Origin: Candidatus Desulforudis audaxviator MP104C
GTDB taxonomy: Bacteria; Bacillota; Desulfotomaculia; Desulfotomaculales; Desulforudaceae
Length of the DNA stretch: 64,000 bases
Assembly: GCF_000018425.1 (NCBI RefSeq)
Contig: NC_010424.1
Location: 1,442,501 to 1,506,500 of the forward strand
Direction: 5' to 3'
Under the pieces are notes generated by a model. The model was not told the DNA's origin. It worked only from the letters and a program-made list of their open reading frames with translations, and did not search any database. Below are positions 28,086 to 37,291 of this stretch, piece by piece. Position numbers and translations under genes: made by a program. Position 1 is the first letter of the stretch. The number at the start of each line of letters is the position of its first letter.

Positions 28086-28796
28086 TCAGGCGATTTCACC
28101 CAGGTAGGCGGACCGGATCTTCGGGTCGTTCTGAAGGATCTGGCAGTCCCCGGACATTATCACCCGGCCGGTTTCAAGCACATAGGCCCGGTGGGCAATC
28201 TGAAACGCCATGTAGGCGTTCTGCTCCACCAGAAGGATCGTCGTGCCCTTCTGGTTGATGGTCCGGATAATCGAAAAGATTTCTTCCGTCAAAATCGGCG
28301 ACAGTCCCATCGACGGTTCATCCAACAGTAAGAGTCGGGGGTTCGCCATTAAACCGCGGCCGATGGCCAGCATCTGCTGTTCGCCGCCGGAAAGCGTCCC
28401 GCCCAATTGCTTCTCCCGCTCCTTCAGCCGGGGGAAGCGGGTGTACACCTCTTCCAGCGTGTCCGCGATACCGGAACGGTCCTTGCGCGCGTACGCCCCC
28501 ATCATGAGATTCTCACGCACTGTGAAATTGCCGATAATTTTCCGGCCCTCAGGGACGTGGATCAGGCCCTTGCTGACGATCACATGCGGCTTCAGGTCGG
28601 TGATTTTCTGGTCTTGAAACTCAATGTCGCCGCTTTTCGGCTTGATCAGACCCGAGATGGTACGCAGCGTCGTGCTCTTGCCGGCGCCGTTGGCCCCGAT
28701 CAGGGTAACGATCTCCCCTTCCTTTACTTCGAAGGAGATGTTTTGAATAGCGTAAATGGTACCGTAATAAACGTTTAAATTCCTTACCGTCAACAT
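28086..28796 (-). CDS. livF: Branched-chain amino acid ABC transporter ATPase LivF
   Basis: A 236-aa ABC ATPase of the LIV importer. Walker A GANGAGKST, signature LSGGEQQMLAIGRGL, Walker B LLLLDEPSMGLSP and the H-loop region LVEQN are all present. The LivF hallmark LNVYYGTIYAIQNISFEV is at the N-terminus. It is the last gene of livJ-livH-livM-livG-livF and overlaps livG by one base. Confidence 0.95.
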   Translation of the reverse strand: MLTVRNLNVYYGTIYAIQNISFEVKEGEIVTLIGANGAGKSTTLRTISGLIKPKSGDIEFQDQKITDLKPHVIVSKGLIHVPEGRKIIGNFTVRENLMMGAYARKDRSGIADTLEEVYTRFPRLKEREKQLGGTLSGGEQQMLAIGRGLMANPRLLLLDEPSMGLSPILTEEIFSIIRTINQKGTTILLVEQNAYMAFQIAHRAYVLETGRVIMSGDCQILQNDPKIRSAYLGEIA

Positions 28797-29566
28797 CAGG
28801 CCACCGCCCCCCTGCCGAGATAGGCGCTCAACACTTTGGGATTCTCGCGCACCTCGTGGGGTAAGCCTTCGGCGATGGTTACGCCGAAGTCCATGACCAC
28901 CAGCCGCTCACACAGGTTCATCACCAGGCCCATCTGGTGCTCGATGACCAGCACGGTCAGATCGAACCGTTCCTTAATGAACCTTACCAGTTTGACCAGT
29001 TCCCGCACCTCCGACGGGTTCATCCCCGCCGCGGGCTCGTCCAGCAGGAGAAGCTTTGGTTTGCAGGCCAGGGCCCTGGCGATTTCCAGGCGGCGCTGGG
29101 CGCCGTACGGCAGCGACCCGGCCCGGTCGCCTGCCCGGTGCAAGAGACCGAGCGTGTCCAGGATTTCTTGTGACTCCGACAGGATACGGGCTTCCTCAGC
29201 CAAAAAACGCGGTGTGCGCAGGAAGGCGTCGATAAGCCAGTAGCGGCTGTGGGGCTGAAAGGCGGCCCGGACATTGTCCAAGACGGTATTCTGTGAAAAC
29301 AGGCGGATGTTCTGAAAGGTCCGGGCGATACCCAATTGACAGATCTGGTAAGGCTTTTTCCCGGTGATCACTGTTCCTTCAAAAGTGATAGAACCGGTCG
29401 TGGGCGGGAAATAACCGGTGATCAGATTGAACACCGTGGTCTTGCCCGCGCCGTTCGGCCCGATGAGCCCCACGATCTCGCCCGTTTCCATTTCCAGGTT
29501 GAAGTTGCTCACCGCTTTCAGGCCACCGAAACTAATCTCCAGTTGATCAACCTTTAACAGTGGCAT
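28796..29566 (-). CDS. livG: Branched-chain amino acid ABC transporter ATPase LivG
   Basis: A 256-aa ABC ATPase, partner of LivF. Walker A is GPNGAGKTT, and the LivG-specific GIARTFQNIRLF segment follows. The signature region is LPYGAQRRLEIARAL, Walker B LLLLDEPAAGMNP and the H-loop VIEHQM. It overlaps the end of livM by 20 bp, a sign of translational coupling. Confidence 0.95.
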   Translation of the reverse strand: MPLLKVDQLEISFGGLKAVSNFNLEMETGEIVGLIGPNGAGKTTVFNLITGYFPPTTGSITFEGTVITGKKPYQICQLGIARTFQNIRLFSQNTVLDNVRAAFQPHSRYWLIDAFLRTPRFLAEEARILSESQEILDTLGLLHRAGDRAGSLPYGAQRRLEIARALACKPKLLLLDEPAAGMNPSEVRELVKLVRFIKERFDLTVLVIEHQMGLVMNLCERLVVMDFGVTIAEGLPHEVRENPKVLSAYLGRGAVA

Positions 29567-30551
29567 TTGGACCCTCCTTGGCCTTGAACACTAGCGGAGC
29601 CAGGAAACCGTACTCTTTGTTCCCGAAGATGCCCTGACGCCGCACCAGAATCGTGACCACCAGGATTAGGGCGTAGATCACGCCCCGCCAATCCATGAAC
29701 GCCATCCCCAGTACCGCACGCAGTGCTTCGAGCAAAAACACCCAGCCGACGGCGGTAACGATGGTACCGGTCAAGCTGCCCATCCCGCCAAGCACAACGA
29801 TGATCAGGAAGTCCACCGACGGCAGAAAGTCGAAGTTCGAAGGATGAAGGAACGGATACCGGTGGGCGTACAGCGCGCCGGCCAACCCGGCCAGGCCGCA
29901 TCCGAACACGAACGCCATCATTTTAAATTTAAAAATGTTTATTCCGATCACGTTGGCGGCGACCTCGTCCTCCCTCAAAGCCATGCACGACCGGCCTTGA
30001 GCGGACTGCACGAAGTTGCGGGCTAGAATGATGCTCAGGATGAAAAATAGGAAGATCCAGTCGAAATTAGCCACCTGGGGAATGCCGGTCATACCGGTTG
30101 CCCCGCCCATGGCCGGGATGACTTTGTTTGCATTGTCAAAACCAACCTTACAGATGATTCCGAAACCGAGCGTGGCAATCCCCAGGTAGTCCGAGGTCAA
30201 ACGCAGCACGGGCAGACCGATCAGGAACGCCACCAGCGCGGCCATAAACGCTCCAGCCACCAGGGCAGCCAAGAACGCCGCGACATCCCCGCCAAGTGAC
30301 TTGGTCACCAAACCGGCCGTGTAAGCGCCGATTCCGTAAAACGCGGCATGCCCGATGGAGAACTGACCGGATATCCCGAAGATCACGCTCAGGCCCAGGG
30401 CACCGATGGTGATGATCATGGCCTGGTCGAGAACCCGTTGCCAGTAGGGATTGATGAATCCGCTCACCACCAGCAACTTGATCACCGCATAGACCGCCAC
30501 GGTCCCCACTGCGTAAAGGGCAAGTCTCTTTAGGTTGCTGTTCACTCCCAT
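29547..30551 (-). CDS. livM: Branched-chain amino acid ABC transporter permease LivM
   Basis: A 334-aa integral membrane permease with about 8-10 hydrophobic segments. The family motifs GHAAFYGIGAYTAG (about 65-80) and GSLTGTIVTAVGWVFL near the C-terminus are present. It pairs with LivH to form the membrane channel. It follows livH after 19 bp. Confidence 0.93.
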   Translation of the reverse strand: MGVNSNLKRLALYAVGTVAVYAVIKLLVVSGFINPYWQRVLDQAMIITIGALGLSVIFGISGQFSIGHAAFYGIGAYTAGLVTKSLGGDVAAFLAALVAGAFMAALVAFLIGLPVLRLTSDYLGIATLGFGIICKVGFDNANKVIPAMGGATGMTGIPQVANFDWIFLFFILSIILARNFVQSAQGRSCMALREDEVAANVIGINIFKFKMMAFVFGCGLAGLAGALYAHRYPFLHPSNFDFLPSVDFLIIVVLGGMGSLTGTIVTAVGWVFLLEALRAVLGMAFMDWRGVIYALILVVTILVRRQGIFGNKEYGFLAPLVFKAKEGPNATVKG

Positions 30552-30570
30552 TAGCGAAATCCTTCCTCAC

Positions 30571-31455
30571 TTAAACCTTTTCCGGCTGGGTCTTGCCCAG
30601 AATGCCGGTGGGTTTAATCAGTAGCACCAAAATCAGGATCGAAAAGGCGATCATGTCGCGCAACTGGGAGGAGATGAATGCCGCGGTCATTACCTCCGCC
30701 TGGCCCATAATCAGAGCCCCCAGCATCGCCCCGGGAATGAGGCCGATACCTCCCAAGACCGCGGCGGTGAAGGCCTTAAGACCGGGCATGATTCCCATGA
30801 ACGTGAAAATCTGCGGGTAGGCGATGGCGTAAAGCACGCCGCCCACAGCCGCCAGCGCCGCGCCGATCCCGAAGGTTAAAGAGATGGTACGATCCACGTT
30901 CACTCCCATCAACCGGGCGGTATCGTGATCGTAGGACAACGTACGCATGGCGGCGCCGAGCCTGGTCCGGTACACGAGGTATTGAAGGCCGAGCAGCATT
31001 ATCACGACGGTGACGAAAATCAAGAGCTGAATGTTGGAGATCGTGACCCCGCCGATGCTCCAGTAAACCTCTTCAAACGGACGCTGGACCACCCGGTAGT
31101 TCGGACCGAACATGAACTTCAAACTGCAAAAGTGCGCAATGAAAAACGACACACCGATGGCGGCAATGAGAGCCATAATCCGGGGCGCGTAACGCAGAGG
31201 GCGGTAGGCGAGCCGCTCGATGGTCATACCCAGGCAGGCGCAGATTATCATTGCCACCAAGATGGCCAGCGGCCAGGGCATGTTCCAGTTGGTGAACCCG
31301 AAATAACCGACAAAGGCCCCTACCATAAAAACCTCGCCGTGGGCGAAGTTGATCAGTCTCACTATTCCGTAAACCATTGTGTAGCCCAGGGCGATCAGCG
31401 CGTAAACCAAGCCGAGCTGAAGCCCGTTGATCACCTGTTCCAGAAAATACTCCAA
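30571..31455 (-). CDS. livH: Branched-chain amino acid ABC transporter permease LivH
   Basis: A 294-aa integral membrane permease. It begins with LEQVINGLQLGLVYALIALG, a LivH hallmark, then YGIVRLINFAHGEVFMVGAF. The EAA-like loop is around LGGIGLIPGAMLGALIMG. It is separated from livJ by a stable hairpin (31487-31517). Confidence 0.94.
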   Translation of the reverse strand: MEYFLEQVINGLQLGLVYALIALGYTMVYGIVRLINFAHGEVFMVGAFVGYFGFTNWNMPWPLAILVAMIICACLGMTIERLAYRPLRYAPRIMALIAAIGVSFFIAHFCSLKFMFGPNYRVVQRPFEEVYWSIGGVTISNIQLLIFVTVVIMLLGLQYLVYRTRLGAAMRTLSYDHDTARLMGVNVDRTISLTFGIGAALAAVGGVLYAIAYPQIFTFMGIMPGLKAFTAAVLGGIGLIPGAMLGALIMGQAEVMTAAFISSQLRDMIAFSILILVLLIKPTGILGKTQPEKV

Positions 31456-31486
31456 CCCACTTTACCCCCCAACTGAAAACGGGCAG

Positions 31487-31517
31487 CGGGGGAAAGAGGC
31501 TCCGGCTCTTTCCCCCG
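31487..31517. other. Stable intercistronic hairpin between livJ and livH
   Basis: A perfect 12-bp stem (CGGGGGAAAGAG/CTCTTTCCCCCG) with a 7-nt loop and no strong T tract. In this position such stems commonly stabilise the upstream binding-protein mRNA, or partly terminate, so that more LivJ than permease is made. Confidence 0.65.
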
Positions 31518-31531
31518 TACCCTGCGCAACT

Positions 31532-32692
31532 CTAAGGATTGACAATGGTTACGAACTTCTGGGCGCCGTCTTTGATCTGCAAGATCACAGCGGACTTGAT
31601 GGGGTTGCCGTTCTCATCGAAGCTGATGCTGCCGCTCACGGCCTGGAAGCCCTCGATGGAGGCCATCGCGTCACGGATCGCCGCCGGGTCCTTCGAGCCG
31701 GCCTTCTCAATGGCCGCCAGCAGGAGCTTGGTGGCGTCGTACGCCAGGGTGGCCAAGGCGTCCGGGGTCTGGCCGTACTTGGCAGTGTACTTATCTACCC
31801 ACTCCTTAACCTCAGGGCGCGGGTCTTCAGGCGAGTAGTGGTTGGTAAAGTAGCCGCCGTCCATGGCCGTCCAGTCGATTTCGGGGCTGTCCCAGCCGTC
31901 ACCGCCGAGGAAAGTGGCGGTGATGCCCTTGTCCCGGGCCTGTTTGCCGATCAGGCTGACCTTCTGGTAGTAGTCGGGCAGGAACAAAACGTCGGGTTTC
32001 AGCTGCGCGATACGGGTGAGCACGGCCGAGAAGTCGGTGTCGGTCTTGGCGTAGGCCTCTTCAGCTACCACTTGGCCGCCGCCGGCGACGAAAGCTTCCT
32101 TGAAGTAGTCCTTCAGACCGATGGTATAGTCGTTCCCCTGGTCGAACAGAACCGCCGCCGTCTTGGCGCCGAGTTCATCCAGCGCGAAGCGGGCCGCCAC
32201 GGTGCCCTGGAACGGGTCGATGAAACAGGCCCGGAAGATGTAGTCCTTGCGCTTCCCACCATCAACGGTGACCTTCGGGTTGGTCGCAGTCGGGCTGATC
32301 ACGACCACGCCCGCAGCCTGGGCTACTTCCGAAATCGGGATGGTGCAGGACGAAGTGACCGAGCCCACAATCGCCGATACCTTGTCCTGGGTGATGAGCT
32401 TGTCGGCTACGTTCACGGCCTCGGTGGCCACGTTCCGGTCGTCGGCGATAACATACTTGATATTAAAGTCACCGACTTTGTGACCCGACTCCTCAATAGC
32501 CAGCTCGAAAGCGTTTTTCACGGACTCACCAAAAGTCTTGACGTCGCCCGTCAGCGGGGCGATCAGGCCGATCTTGATTTCCTCAACCGGCGCGGTCGGA
32601 GCCGGAGTTCCGCCACCACCGCACCCGGCGATAATGGACAGTGAAAAGAGGATCACCGTCAAAAGAGCTACCCATTTGGACACTCTCACCAA
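31532..32692 (-). CDS. livJ: Branched-chain amino acid binding lipoprotein LivJ
   Basis: A 386-aa extracellular solute-binding protein of the LIV type. A signal peptide with lipobox IAGC (Cys about 24) anchors it to the membrane, followed by a Gly/Pro-Thr linker. The mature part begins IKIGLIAPLTGDVKTFGES, the type I periplasmic fold, with the ligand region AIVGSVTSSCTIP. The TTG at 32692 or the GTG three bases later is the start; AGGAGGGG lies just upstream. It is the first gene of the liv operon. Confidence 0.94.
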   Translation of the reverse strand: MVRVSKWVALLTVILFSLSIIAGCGGGGTPAPTAPVEEIKIGLIAPLTGDVKTFGESVKNAFELAIEESGHKVGDFNIKYVIADDRNVATEAVNVADKLITQDKVSAIVGSVTSSCTIPISEVAQAAGVVVISPTATNPKVTVDGGKRKDYIFRACFIDPFQGTVAARFALDELGAKTAAVLFDQGNDYTIGLKDYFKEAFVAGGGQVVAEEAYAKTDTDFSAVLTRIAQLKPDVLFLPDYYQKVSLIGKQARDKGITATFLGGDGWDSPEIDWTAMDGGYFTNHYSPEDPRPEVKEWVDKYTAKYGQTPDALATLAYDATKLLLAAIEKAGSKDPAAIRDAMASIEGFQAVSGSISFDENGNPIKSAVILQIKDGAQKFVTIVNP

Positions 32693-33131
32693 TATCCCCT
32701 CCTAAAAAAAATAAGAGAATTGATCTTAGTGGTTTTTGCCTGGTTTGCACCCGAACAATTGCTCTCCCGGAACCACCCCCCCCGCTTCAAGCTCAGCACT
32801 GCGGTAAAAACACCGCCGTGTTCCTACCCGGTTAATCGCCTGTCGAACCACTAAAGAGATATTCATCTTATGTAAAACCTTTCCTGCACAAAAAAGATTT
32901 TTCGAGTAAACTTGGCGGCGGTCCGTACATCGTGCCCGCCGGAATGGGGATCGGCGCTGATTGCCGGGTGAACATTATGTGATTCTGCAAATTGCTCCGA
33001 ATTCCTGCTTCAAGTCTCCTTCCCGGAAAAAATTATGCCCCCGGCCATCGGGTGGGAGCGCCACTTCCGCCTGGGGACGGAATCTGCGGTTCGGATTCCC
33101 AGCTCGCACCAACGCAGTGGCGCAACGGGTT
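32693..33131. other. 439-base gap upstream of livJ
   Basis: Between recD2 and livJ. It contains a 7-bp palindromic stem near the recD2 end (AACGGGTAAAACCCGTT at about 33126-33142) and AT-rich stretches near 32860-32910 that may hold the liv promoter. I found no well-matched hexamer pair, no T-box motif and no convincing gene. Confidence 0.4.
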
Positions 33132-35291
33132 TTACCCGTTACCCAGGTCATAATATGCAAGCCTCTCCCGCAACCTGGTGTAGCGCCGGCGCGGCTCGTC
33201 GTTGCGGATGGCGATGGCCAATGCCTTTTTGGTGCCGACCAGCACCACCAGGTTCCGGCCGCGGGTCACCCCGGTGTAAACCAGGTTCCGCTGCAGGAGA
33301 ACGTAGTGCTGAGTCATCACCGGCATGATCACCACCGGGTATTCACTCCCCTGGGCCTTGTGCACGGACACCGCATAGGCCAGGACCAGTTCGTCCAGCT
33401 CCGAAAACTCGTAGCTGACGGCGCGGCCGTCGAAGTCCACCTTCAGTTGTTGTTGCTCCAAGTGCACGGCCGTGATCCGGCCGATGTCCCCGTTGAACAC
33501 TTCCTTCTGGTAGTTGTTCACCACCTGCATCACCTTGTCCCCGGTCCGAAACATCCGGTGGCCCCGGACCACCCCGTCTTTTCCCGGGTTCAGCAGGTTT
33601 TGCAGCTCGGCGTTCAGGTTCGCGGCGCCGACCAGGCCCCTGTACATGGGCGTCAGTACCTGGATGTCCCGGATCGGGTGGTATCCGAAACGTCTGGGAA
33701 TGCGTACCTTGCACAGCTTGAGGATGGTCTGGACCGCCGTTTCCGGATCCTCCTCTTGGATGAAATAGAAGTCAGACGGCCGGCCGGAGCCCAGCGGGCT
33801 CAAATCGGGGAACTCGCCCCGGTTTATGCGGTGGGCGTTCACCACGATCCGGCTTTCCCGGGACTGCCGGAAGATCTCGGTCAGTGTCACCACGCCGAAC
33901 CGGCCCGAGTCGATGATGTCCCGCAAGACGTTTCCCGGACCGACCGGGGGCAGTTGGTTGGTGTCCCCGACCAGGATAAGGGCGGCGGACAGCGGGACGG
34001 CCCTGACCAAGCTGTTCATCAGGAGAGTATCAATCATGGAGGCCTCGTCCACAATGACGGCGTCGGCGTCCAGGGGGAAGTCCTGATTGCGCTGAAAACC
34101 GCCTTTCCCGGGGCTGAACTCCAGCAGGCGGTGGATGGTCCGGGCCTCGTGCCCTGAGGCCTCCTGCATGCGTTTCGCCGCCCGCCCGGTAGGGGCAGCC
34201 AGAAGGACCCGCGCCCCCAGGGCCTGAAAAATACTGATGATCGCCCTGATGATGGTGGTTTTGCCGGTACCCGGCCCGCCGGTGATCACCAGGATCTTGT
34301 TCGAAACCGCCAGGGACACCGCCTCGGCTTGCTTTTCGGCCAGCCGGAGCCCGAGTCTCTTTTCCACCCAGGGTATCACCTGGGCAGTATCCACCCGCCG
34401 CACGGCGGCTCCGGCGTCCCGGAGGGCGTTAAGGCGCTCGGCGAGTTTGGTTTCGGCGACGTAAAAGGGAGTAAGATACACCGCCTCGTCTTCCCGCACT
34501 ACGCGCCGGTCCGCAGCCAGCCGCTCCACGGCCTCGACCACGAGATCCCGGCTGACCTCGAGCATTTCCGCCGCCCGGCTCACGAGCGTTTCGTAGGGGA
34601 GGTAGACGTGACCTTCGGAAGTGCTCTCGTTCAGAACGTAAAGGGTTCCCTCCTCGGCCCGCGTGACGGAATTCGGGTCGATACCCACCTGCCTCGCGAT
34701 CCGGTCGGCGGTGACAAAGCCGATCCCGTGCACGTCGGCGGCAAGGCGGTAGGGATTTGTTCTGACAATCTCGACCGACGCGTTCCCGTACTGCCTGTAT
34801 ATTTTGGCGGCGTAGGCGGCACTGATCCCGTGGTCCTGGAGGAAAATCATGATTCCCCGGATTTCCTTCTGGTCCGCCCAGGCCCTGGTGATGAGTTCCA
34901 CTCGCTTCGGGCCGATGCCGTCCACCTCGGTAAGCCGGCCGGGAGAGCGGTCGATTACGTCCAGTGTCTGCAACCCGAAAACCTTGACGATTCGTTTGGC
35001 CATCACCGGACCGATGCCCCTGATCAGTCCGGAACCCAGGTACTTCCGAATGCCGTTGACTGTGGCCGGAACCACCGTCTCGAATCTCTCGACCCGGAAC
35101 TGTGGTCCGAACCTGGGGTCTTGCACCCACTTCCCGGTCAGTTTCAGAGACTCCCCGGGGGTGATCCCGGCCAGGTTACCCACGATCGTGGTCAGTTCCC
35201 TTTTCCCGGTTTCCTGGAGCCGGGCGACCGTGAAGTGGTTTTCTTCGTTGTAATAAGTAATTCGTTCCAGATAACCGTGGATTACTTCCAC
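33132..35291 (-). CDS. recD2: RecD2-type ATP-dependent DNA helicase
   Basis: A 719-aa superfamily 1B 5'-3' helicase of the RecD2 (YrrC) type, which works without RecBC. An N-terminal OB-like domain is followed by helix-hairpin-helix repeats (IRGIGPVMAKRIVKVFG, EVDGIGPKRVELI). The helicase core has Walker A GGPGTGKTT (about residue 345), Walker B VDEASMID, motif III GDTNQLPPVGPG and the C-terminal SVHKAQGSEYP and YTGVTRGR. It is complete. Pseudogene fragments lie directly upstream. Confidence 0.94.
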   Translation of the reverse strand: MEVIHGYLERITYYNEENHFTVARLQETGKRELTTIVGNLAGITPGESLKLTGKWVQDPRFGPQFRVERFETVVPATVNGIRKYLGSGLIRGIGPVMAKRIVKVFGLQTLDVIDRSPGRLTEVDGIGPKRVELITRAWADQKEIRGIMIFLQDHGISAAYAAKIYRQYGNASVEIVRTNPYRLAADVHGIGFVTADRIARQVGIDPNSVTRAEEGTLYVLNESTSEGHVYLPYETLVSRAAEMLEVSRDLVVEAVERLAADRRVVREDEAVYLTPFYVAETKLAERLNALRDAGAAVRRVDTAQVIPWVEKRLGLRLAEKQAEAVSLAVSNKILVITGGPGTGKTTIIRAIISIFQALGARVLLAAPTGRAAKRMQEASGHEARTIHRLLEFSPGKGGFQRNQDFPLDADAVIVDEASMIDTLLMNSLVRAVPLSAALILVGDTNQLPPVGPGNVLRDIIDSGRFGVVTLTEIFRQSRESRIVVNAHRINRGEFPDLSPLGSGRPSDFYFIQEEDPETAVQTILKLCKVRIPRRFGYHPIRDIQVLTPMYRGLVGAANLNAELQNLLNPGKDGVVRGHRMFRTGDKVMQVVNNYQKEVFNGDIGRITAVHLEQQQLKVDFDGRAVSYEFSELDELVLAYAVSVHKAQGSEYPVVIMPVMTQHYVLLQRNLVYTGVTRGRNLVVLVGTKKALAIAIRNDEPRRRYTRLRERLAYYDLGNG

Positions 35292-35317
35292 CGGAAATCC
35301 TCCCGGGGGCTGACCCC

Positions 35318-35541
35318 TTAGAATTCCGGCGCCCAGGTCACGAGGGGCACCTCGAACGGGAACAGGAAATCGGTGCCCACCGGCCGCACCCGCACGGTCA
35401 ACCCCAGGACGCCCTGCCTCAGCGGTATCGTCACCGCGTACCTGTTAAACGCCTGGTTCCGGGGAGCCCGCAACCTGCATCGTGATGGTCTCCGGTCCGA
35501 GAAGCTGGGCCATACGGTCAAGCGACGGAAGTGCGGCATTG
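35318..35541 (-). pseudogene. C-terminal remnant, probably alpha-glucan phosphorylase
   Basis: Reading to the TAA at 35318 gives AVTIPLRQGVLGLTVRVRP then PFEVPLVTWA, which resembles the end of bacterial alpha-glucan phosphorylases (GFTVRVLP...PFELGLVRWA). Just upstream, the neighbouring frame reads LLGPETITMQVAGSPE and then stops, matching the preceding strand of the same domain, so a frameshift splits the remnant. Some 800 residues of such an enzyme are missing. The similarity is from memory of the family, so the identity is moderate. Confidence 0.5.
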
Positions 35542-35552
35542 GGCCTCCTCTT

Positions 35553-35657
35553 TCACATATCTGGTAGTCCCTCAGTGAACAGTTCGCCGCCGCCGTTCAG
35601 CAAGCAGAAGTCGGTGAACGTGCCGCCGGTATCGACGGCCAGTTTGTATCTGGTCAT
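35553..35657 (-). pseudogene. N-terminal remnant of a hydantoinase A/oxoprolinase-like gene
   Basis: The frame starts MTRYKLAVDTGGTFTDFCLL and ends at a TGA after 34 codons. VDTGGTFTDF is the ATP-binding signature at the N-terminus of HyuA-type hydantoinases, which normally run to 650-700 residues. The ATG is 3 bases after the DUF1847 stop, so it was once the next gene of that operon. The rest is gone, and downstream DNA belongs to another fragment. Confidence 0.75.
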
Positions 35658-35660
35658 AGG

Positions 35661-36260
35661 CTATTCCTCGAGGCCGAATCGTCTGCGCAGGTAGCTGGCC
35701 TGGAACACGCCCAGCGGGTTGTGTATCAGCACCCGGTCCTTCACCGCGAACACGGTGACCGGCGCCCTGGCGTACTTGTGAAACAATATGTCGTGACCCA
35801 CGCACAAGCCCAACTCGATATTCAGCTCGGTCTTCGCCCGGTTCAGAATCTTGGCCTGAGCCACCGGGTTGCACAGGATCTCGCATTTATCCCGGTCGAC
35901 TTTTTCAAGGCCGAAGTCATCCTTTTTCAAACCGACCACTTTGCAGCAAACCGATTCGACTCGAAAACCCCTGCTTTCCAGCACCGTGGCCAGGTCGCCG
36001 GCCTCGCGGGCTAGGCCCACGCAAAAAGCCAGGCCCAATTTGCGGTAACTCATCGCCTCACAAAACTTGATCAGTTCCTCCAGTCGGGTGAGCGTGTTGC
36101 TGAACTGACACTGAAACACACTGCTCAGCACGTGAAAAGGCCGGTTTTCCGGGAGGGCGTACTCGGGCAACTCCAGTTTGCCTCCGGTGCAGTCAAAGCC
36201 GGTCTTGTCACACGCGTTCCGGGGATTCTGCTTACAGTGGGCACATTTCAACCGGATCAT
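35661..36260 (-). CDS. DUF1847 cysteine-rich metal-binding protein
   Basis: A 199-aa protein with a Cys-rich N-terminus (CAHCKQNPRNAC then FDCTGG) and further Cys in FCVGLAREA, ESVCCKVVG and KCEILCNP. This is the DUF1847 pattern, presumed to bind metal. The function is unknown. A TTG at codon 4 (MKCAHC) has a better-spaced ribosome site than the ATG at 36260. The hydantoinase fragment downstream suggests it belonged to a larger operon. Confidence 0.8.
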   Translation of the reverse strand: MIRLKCAHCKQNPRNACDKTGFDCTGGKLELPEYALPENRPFHVLSSVFQCQFSNTLTRLEELIKFCEAMSYRKLGLAFCVGLAREAGDLATVLESRGFRVESVCCKVVGLKKDDFGLEKVDRDKCEILCNPVAQAKILNRAKTELNIELGLCVGHDILFHKYARAPVTVFAVKDRVLIHNPLGVFQASYLRRRFGLEE

Positions 36261-36486
36261 CCCTTTCCCCGGCCGGGACCCCTCGCGCAGAGATTCGACG
36301 ACCCTTAGAGGGATTCCTGCGTGGCACCGGCCCCCGGCAATAACCTCCGGAATCGGTTTAGAAACGGTATGCTATTTTGTCAAAACACGTCGCAACAGAG
36401 CGGAAAGTTGTGCTATCATAGCATTGGTCCAATTCATTTAAAAGATTGATGATCATAATACTTTCCTTTGGAAGGGGAGGCGCATA

Positions 36487-36618
36487 ATGCAGGAAAGCCC
36501 CAGACTGGTCATCATCGGCGGCGTTGCCGCCGGCCCGAAGGCCGCCGCCCGCGCCCGCCGGCTTCTGCCCAAGGCCCACATCCGGAATGCTGTAGGGGCC
36601 AGACCTTTAGTTTCTTAG
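36487..36618 (+). pseudogene. Truncated CoA-disulfide reductase/NADH oxidase-like gene
   Basis: A good ribosome site (AGGGGAGG, 6 nt) and ATG lead into MQESPRLVIIGGVAAGPKAA followed by ARARRLLPKAHI. This is the FAD-binding Rossmann start of the CoA-disulfide reductase family (usually 450-550 aa). After about 33 codons the homology ends, and the frame runs into the inverted-repeat element at 36595-36647, whose TTAG supplies the stop. Only the N-terminus remains. Confidence 0.8.
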
Positions 36619-36647
36619 TTACCGAATATTCAGTAACTAAAGGTGGG
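36595..36647. repeat. Short copy of the inverted-repeat element
   Basis: The left end (36595-36622) matches the end of the 7339-7486 element at about 25 of 28 positions. The right side keeps only GTAACTAAAGGT in inverse orientation, separated by CGAATATTCA. The internal part is lost. It sits exactly at the truncation point of the reductase fragment. Confidence 0.75.
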
Positions 36648-36697
36648 TGCTTTGGTTTTTGGTTGCGCCGCGACGTTCATTGTGCCGGCGCCGCCTG

Positions 36698-37123
36698 TTA
36701 TTCTTCTTCCACCGTCACCCTAGTCATCCGGTCTCCCTGCTTGATCCGGTCCACCATGTCCTGCCCCTCGATCACCTGACCGAACACGGTATGGACCCCG
36801 TCCAGGTGCGGAAAAGCGTCGTGGCAAATGAAGAACTGGCTGCCGCCCGTGTTCCGCCCCGCATGGGCCATGGAGAGAGCGCCCCGGACGTGTTTCTTCG
36901 GGTTGATCTCGCACTTGATGGTGTAACCGGGCCCACCGGTGCCGTTGCCCTTGGGGCAACCACCCTGGATGACAAAGCCCGGGATTACCCGGTGAAAAGT
37001 GAGTCCGTCGTAGAAACCCTGTTTGATCAGCTTGGTGAAGTTAGCCACGGTATTGGGGGCTTCCTTTTCGAACAGCTCCACTACGATCTTGCCCTTTTCG
37101 GTTTGGATGACGGCTTTGCCCAA
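36698..37123 (-). CDS. ppiB: Cyclophilin-type peptidyl-prolyl cis-trans isomerase
   Basis: A 141-aa cytoplasmic foldase with no signal peptide. Active-site segments [22 protein letters not shown] and [17 protein letters not shown] are intact, and [15 protein letters not shown] ends the fold. Its own promoter is at 37156-37185. It diverges from the DEAD-box gene. Confidence 0.95.
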   Translation of the reverse strand: MGKAVIQTEKGKIVVELFEKEAPNTVANFTKLIKQGFYDGLTFHRVIPGFVIQGGCPKGNGTGGPGYTIKCEINPKKHVRGALSMAHAGRNTGGSQFFICHDAFPHLDGVHTVFGQVIEGQDMVDRIKQGDRMTRVTVEEE

Positions 37124-37155
37124 TCGAGCCCCTCCTGTCAGTACGTTTTCCCCTC

Positions 37156-37185
37156 ATTATAACCGTCATCCTCACCGTTGACCAA
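37156..37185 (-). promoter_or_regulatory. Promoter of the cyclophilin gene
   Basis: On the minus strand, -35 TTGGTC (37180-37185), an 18-nt spacer and perfect -10 TATAAT (37156-37161), about 30 bases before the start codon. Confidence 0.7.
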
Positions 37186-37291
37186 CGGCTGGCTTATTTT
37201 TAATCGGGCTTCGTGCGGGTGCAGGGAATACTCTTCCAGACGTGGAAGAAAGGCGATGCAATACACTAGTTGAATCCGGGAGGTTATAAAT

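Noticed and set aside
35318-35539. A 73-aa gene starting at an ATG behind GAGGAGG
   Set aside because: Only the C-terminal part matches a family, and the matching upstream piece is in another frame, so a remnant is more likely.
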